Source: an uncultured Prevotellaceae bacterium
GTDB lineage: Bacteria > Bacteroidota > Bacteroidia > Bacteroidales > UBA932
Direction: 5' to 3'
NCBI GenBank assembly: GCA_947166905.1
Contig: CAMVFZ010000015.1
Coordinates: 1-47,440 of the forward strand
DNA: 47,440 nucleotides
Shown: positions 43,697-47,440 of the stretch, one piece after another
How the letters are laid out: each line of letters starts with the position of its first letter
How positions within the stretch are numbered: position 1 is the stretch's first letter
Translations under genes and position numbers: made by a program
The notes under the pieces: model-generated
What the model was told of the DNA's origin: nothing
Databases searched by the model: none
What the model saw: the letters and a program-made list of their open reading frames with translations, nothing else

Positions 43697-45535
43697 ATGA
43701 AAGTCAACGCACAAGCCATCTACGATGCCCAGAAACTGGGTACCGGTAAGATGGTCACTCTTGGTGCGCAGCATCTTTTCGCGATGTTTGGCGCCACCGT
43801 CCTGGTACCTGTAATCACCGGTCTTTCAATGTCCGCCACACTGCTCTTCGCAGGTTTGGGTACCCTTATTTTTCACTTATGTACAAAGCTTAAGGTTCCG
43901 GCTTTCCTGGGTTCATCCTTCGCCTTCCTGGGCGGTTATGCAACCGTCGTTCAGCTTGGCATGGCTAACGGGCTCACCCAAGCCCAGGCGCTCCCCTACG
44001 CCTGCATCGGCGTATTCTTCGCAGGTCTGGTTTACTTCATTCTTGCCGGACTTATCGCCGCCTTCGGCGTTAGCAAGGTAATGAGGTTCTTCCCCCCTGT
44101 TGTTACCGGACCTATCATCATTGCCATCGGCCTTACCCTGGCAGGCTCGGCCATCGGCAACTGTATGGAAAACTGGGGAATAGCCATTCTGGCCATCGCA
44201 ATTATCATAATATGCAGCATTTTGGGCAAAGGCCTTATCAAGATAATTCCTATCCTGATGGGTGTACTTGGCGCATATATCGCAGCCGCATGCTTCGATC
44301 TCTGCGACTTCTCCGCCGTTCATGACGCAGCCTGGGTGGGCCTCCCCGTAAGCTGGGACAATACTGCCTTCGCCGTTCTTAAGAACCCGGACTGGAGCCT
44401 TGTCGTTACGGCCATCATCGCAATAGTGCCTATTTCACTTGCCACGATGATAGAGCATATCGGCGATATATGTGCAATTTCATCCACAACGGGCATTAAC
44501 TATCTGGAGGATCCGGGTCTGCACCGCACACTGGTAGGCGACGGTCTTGCAACCTCCCTGGCTTCCCTCTTCGGCGCCCCGGCAAACACCACCTACGGAG
44601 AGAATACCGGCGTGCTTAATATTACGAAGGTATTTGACCCCCGCGTTATCCGCATCGCCGCAGGGTTTGCAATCTTGCTGTCTTTCTGCCCAAAGTTCTC
44701 TGCCATCATCAGTTCCATGCCGGCAGCCGTGATAGGAGGCGTTTCGCTCATCCTTTACGGTATGATTTCAGCCGTCGGTATGCGTACCCTAATAGAGAAT
44801 AATGTAGATTTCAAGAAGGCCAGGAACGTGATTATAGCAGCTGCTGTAATTGTTTTGGCTATCGGTGTAAAATACGGAGCAGGTGATGCCATTTCAATTG
44901 GATTCACATCCCTTTCCGGCCTTGCCATTGCAGCCATTGTCGGAATCGTCCTTAACGCAATACTTCCGGGCAAGGATTACGAGTTCAAGGATTCCATCCG
45001 CAGGGAGCTTGTCAGCAAGATCCGCGTGGTACCGGACTACCCTGTCAAGGGCATCCAGTTCTATGACATTACCACCCTTTTCAAGGATGTCGATGCATTT
45101 GAAGAAATCGTCAACCGGATTTGCTATCTGTACAAGGATAAGGGCATAACCAAAGTTGTTGGTATCGAGTCCCGCGGCTTCATTGCCGGAGCAGCAGTAG
45201 CGGCCCGCCTTGGAGCATCCTTCGTACCGGCCCGCAAACCCGGTAAACTGCCTGCAGATACAGTATCTGAATCCTACAACAAAGAATACGGTACTGACAC
45301 CATAGCGATACACACCGATGCCATCGAACCGGACGATATTGTCCTGATCCACGATGACATCCTGGCTACCGGAGGCACTGCAGCTGCCGCCGTAAGGCTT
45401 GTGAAAAAATTCAATCCCAAGGCCGTGTATGCCAACTTCATCATCGATATCACGGATATTCCGCGCACCCAGGAAATCCCTAACGAAGTAGAAGTAACAT
45501 CCTTACTTGACCTTAATGAAAGAAAACCTATTTAA
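43697..45535 (+). CDS. uracil permease-type (UraA) / adenine phosphoribosyltransferase (Apt) fusion
   Basis: One 612-residue open frame joins two complete proteins. Residues 1 to about 430 form an NCS2 transporter of UraA type, with QHLFAMFGATVLVPVITGLS, FLGSSFAFLGG, IEHIGDI (equivalent to UraA Glu241/His245) and NTTYGENTGV (equivalent to Glu290). After ILPGKDYEFKDSI the frame continues into a full Apt domain (about 436-612): VPDYPVKGIQFYDITTLF, GIESRGFIAGAAVAARLG, VPARKPGKLP and the PRPP loop IHDDILATGGTA. The UraA C-terminus is cytoplasmic, so the Apt part would face the cytosol and could trap incoming base as its nucleotide. Transporter family (uracil-like) and enzyme family (adenine-like) differ in expected base. 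Confidence 0.9.
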   Translation: MKVNAQAIYDAQKLGTGKMVTLGAQHLFAMFGATVLVPVITGLSMSATLLFAGLGTLIFHLCTKLKVPAFLGSSFAFLGGYATVVQLGMANGLTQAQALPYACIGVFFAGLVYFILAGLIAAFGVSKVMRFFPPVVTGPIIIAIGLTLAGSAIGNCMENWGIAILAIAIIIICSILGKGLIKIIPILMGVLGAYIAAACFDLCDFSAVHDAAWVGLPVSWDNTAFAVLKNPDWSLVVTAIIAIVPISLATMIEHIGDICAISSTTGINYLEDPGLHRTLVGDGLATSLASLFGAPANTTYGENTGVLNITKVFDPRVIRIAAGFAILLSFCPKFSAIISSMPAAVIGGVSLILYGMISAVGMRTLIENNVDFKKARNVIIAAAVIVLAIGVKYGAGDAISIGFTSLSGLAIAAIVGIVLNAILPGKDYEFKDSIRRELVSKIRVVPDYPVKGIQFYDITTLFKDVDAFEEIVNRICYLYKDKGITKVVGIESRGFIAGAAVAARLGASFVPARKPGKLPADTVSESYNKEYGTDTIAIHTDAIEPDDIVLIHDDILATGGTAAAAVRLVKKFNPKAVYANFIIDITDIPRTQEIPNEVEVTSLLDLNERKPI

Positions 45536-45548
45536 AAACTCATTTAAT

Positions 45549-46253
45549 ATGAACTTTAAAAAATTTGCAACAGTAGCTTTTGCAACTTTGGCCCTTGCAC
45601 TTACCGCCAAGGCCCAGACAAACTTCCAGACCTTCTACGACCTTAGTCGTGAGCACTTTACCACTACCCTCGAGGGTTTCTACGGGGACAAGTGGGGTAA
45701 CACCTTCTTCTTCATTGATTACGACTTCAATGGTAAGGATTACGTAGGCAAGAACAATCACACTGTAAGCGGCAGTTACATGGAGATTGCACGTTGCCTC
45801 AACTTCTGGCAGGACTCCAATCTTGCTCCTTTGAGCCTTCAGGTAGAATACAACGGTGGCGTTGGCTTCGGCAACCATAACTTCCTCTTCGGTGTAGATT
45901 ACTTCGTACACAGCGCCGATTTCAAGAACACCGTCAACTTCAAACTGCTTTACAAGACCTTCAATGCAGGTATCAAGAGCAAGCTTCCCCTCCAGTTCAC
46001 CCTTGTTTGGGGCTTCCAGGATATCTTTGGCGTAGATGGCCTCCGTTTCAGCGGCTTTGCCGATATCTGGGGTGAGACCACCAATGTTGGCAAGTTCGTA
46101 GCTATTTCAGAGCCTCAGCTTTGGTATAACATCGGCAAATGCATCGGTGTTGACAACCTTCACATCGGTTCAGAGGTCGAGTTCTCTTACAACTTCGCAG
46201 GTGTAGATGGTTTCAAGGTTCGTCCTTGCATCGGTACAAAATGGGTATTCTAA
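45549..46253 (+). CDS. Tsx-like outer-membrane channel, DUF5020 family
   Basis: The 234-residue product starts with a signal peptide (MNFKKFATVAFATLALALTAKAQ) and is rich in amphipathic beta strands ending in KWVF, as in outer-membrane barrels. Typical DUF5020/Tsx-like features are NFQTFYDL near the mature N-terminus, DKWGNTFFFIDYDFN and LQVEYNGGVGFG. Tsx proteins let nucleosides through the outer membrane. Flanking genes for nucleobase permeases support a nucleoside or nucleobase channel. I prefer the ATG at 45549 because an in-frame ATG at 45507 would overlap the fusion gene and precede the signal peptide. Confidence 0.85.
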   Translation: MNFKKFATVAFATLALALTAKAQTNFQTFYDLSREHFTTTLEGFYGDKWGNTFFFIDYDFNGKDYVGKNNHTVSGSYMEIARCLNFWQDSNLAPLSLQVEYNGGVGFGNHNFLFGVDYFVHSADFKNTVNFKLLYKTFNAGIKSKLPLQFTLVWGFQDIFGVDGLRFSGFADIWGETTNVGKFVAISEPQLWYNIGKCIGVDNLHIGSEVEFSYNFAGVDGFKVRPCIGTKWVF

Positions 46254-46270
46254 GATAGGAGACGTCATTT

Positions 46271-47389
46271 ATGGCAAACTTCTTAGCGAAGGCTCTGGGC
46301 TTCGATGCCTCACAGCATAGCATCCGTACAGAGATTCTGGCCGGAATTACCACCTTCCTTACGATGGCCTACATCCTGGCCGTCAACCCCGGTATCTTCA
46401 GCGCCCTTGATATGCCCGGCGGAGCAGTATTCACCGCTACCGCACTTGCCGCCATCGTCGGTACTCTTGTAATGGCCCTTTATGCCAAAAAGCCTTTCGC
46501 ACTGGCTCCGGGCATGGGTCTTAATGCCTTCTTTGTATTCACTGTATGCCTTGGAATGGGACACAGCTGGCAGTTCGCTCTGACCGCTGTGTTCCTTGAG
46601 GGTCTCATCTTCATCATACTCACAGTTACCAAGGTCCGCAGCTGGCTCATCAACGCCATCCCTGGCACACTTAAGAAAGCTATCGGCGCAGGTATCGGTC
46701 TTTTCATCGCCTTCATCGGCTTCCAGAACGCCGGCATCATCGCCAATAACGACGCTACCCTTGTAGGCCTTGGCAATATCACCGAGGGTACCGCTCTCCT
46801 TGCCCTGATTGGCCTTTTCATCACCGCCGGTCTTGTAATGGCTAAGGTTCGCGGAGGCATCCTCTGGGGTATCCTTATTACCACCATTATCGGCCTCTTC
46901 ATCAAGGATTCCACTACCGGACAGGCTATCACCCAGTTCGCACACACCGAGGGCGGTTCGCTCAAGCTTATTTCCCTCCCCGACAGCATCTCCCCCATCT
47001 TCTGCAAATTCGAGTGGAGCCAGATCCTGAGCTGGGATATGCTTGCAGTTGTATTCACCTTCCTCTTTGTCGATATGTTCGACACCATGGGCACCATCAT
47101 CGGTGTTCACCAGGGTGCAGGCCTTATCAAGAAGGGTGGAGATGAGATCCCCGGTGTAGAGAAGATGTTCTTTGCCGATTCTATCGCAACCGTAGCAGGC
47201 GCATGCTTTGGTACCTCTACTACCACTACATACGTAGAGAGCGCATCAGGTGTAGGCGAAGGCGGACGTACCGGCCTCACTGCCCTTACAACCGCTATTC
47301 TCTTTGCCGTAGCACTGCTTCTTAGCCCGCTCTTCCTGGCTATCCCCAGCGCAGCTACCGCACCTGCACTTATCATTGTTGGTGTTTGA
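46271..47389 (+). CDS. AzgA/PbuG-type purine permease, 3'-truncated
   Basis: The 372-residue open frame matches the AzgA/GhxP/PbuG branch of NCS2 transporters: AGITTFLTMAYILAVNP, KPFALAPGMGLNAFF, IPGTLKKAIGAGIGLFIAFIGFQNAGI, DMFDTMGTIIGV and a TTTTYVESASGVGEGGRTGLT stretch. These import adenine, guanine or hypoxanthine. Family members are about 430-460 residues; this one stops at TGA right after PALIIVGV, where the last two or three helices should follow. The bases after 47389 do not continue the protein in any frame. Either the contig end is erroneous or the gene is broken. It begins 17 bp after the Tsx-like gene. Confidence 0.85.
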   Translation: MANFLAKALGFDASQHSIRTEILAGITTFLTMAYILAVNPGIFSALDMPGGAVFTATALAAIVGTLVMALYAKKPFALAPGMGLNAFFVFTVCLGMGHSWQFALTAVFLEGLIFIILTVTKVRSWLINAIPGTLKKAIGAGIGLFIAFIGFQNAGIIANNDATLVGLGNITEGTALLALIGLFITAGLVMAKVRGGILWGILITTIIGLFIKDSTTGQAITQFAHTEGGSLKLISLPDSISPIFCKFEWSQILSWDMLAVVFTFLFVDMFDTMGTIIGVHQGAGLIKKGGDEIPGVEKMFFADSIATVAGACFGTSTTTTYVESASGVGEGGRTGLTALTTAILFAVALLLSPLFLAIPSAATAPALIIVGV

Positions 47390-47440
47390 CTCGTCCTGAT
47401 TTTTGTTTACAGATTTTCTTGACTTCTGATATCAAAGTCC

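Overview
The window is a chromosomal stretch of a Bacteroidota bacterium, most likely order Bacteroidales. The evidence is several TTG-N20/21-TAnnTTTG promoters of the Bacteroidetes type, many lipoproteins with an SC/AC lipobox, Bacteroidales-specific families (DUF4290, DUF5020/Tsx-like, DUF3575-OmpA, FimB/Mfa2 and Mfa1-like fimbrillins) and an AddAB-type repair nuclease. Family or genus cannot be fixed from sequence reading alone. I see no rRNA, tRNA, CRISPR array, IS element or prophage. No gene-free stretch exceeds 300 bases; the longest, about 170 bases (41939-42109), carries the fimbrial promoter.

Layout. 1-4312 (+): FKBP-like lipoprotein, MATE exporter, cytidylate-kinase-like protein and a beta-lactamase-fold serine hydrolase. 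4330-5400 (-): a stripped-down ComEC membrane core. 5479-7617 (+): acetate kinase plus a phosphotransacylase of the phosphate butyryltransferase type, closed by a strong bidirectional terminator. 7674-10533 (-): FISUMP lipoprotein, LemA and two TPM-domain proteins. 10604-11605 (+): ApbE flavin transferase. 11617-15393 (-): DUF4290, FtsK, LolA. 15482-25312 (-): a tight replication/repair operon polA - sigma factor - rsmG - addB - addA. 25371-41938 (-): an eight-gene type V (Mfa1/FimA-like) fimbrial operon with one outer-membrane OmpA-like protein, three fimbrillin-like subunits, an anchor and three large accessory or tip proteins. 42110-43620 (-): FecCD-type ABC permease and a short ATPase. 43697-47389 (+): a nucleobase uptake and salvage cassette of a UraA-Apt fusion, a Tsx-like outer-membrane channel and an AzgA/PbuG-type purine permease whose 3' end looks broken just before the window ends.

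The most unusual things are: (1) a ~65-bp double-hairpin repeat present twice, once inside polA and once inside addA, on the same strand and in the same reading frame, so both proteins carry the peptide core RIRPEAVGVWG; in addA it sits next to a second, different repeat-like insertion; (2) a single polypeptide joining a uracil-permease-type transporter to an adenine phosphoribosyltransferase, in an operon that supplies the matching outer-membrane channel; (3) two near-identical 16-bp palindromes 33 bp apart that bracket the putative polA promoter; (4) a PolA that has lost the acidic residues of the proofreading site.
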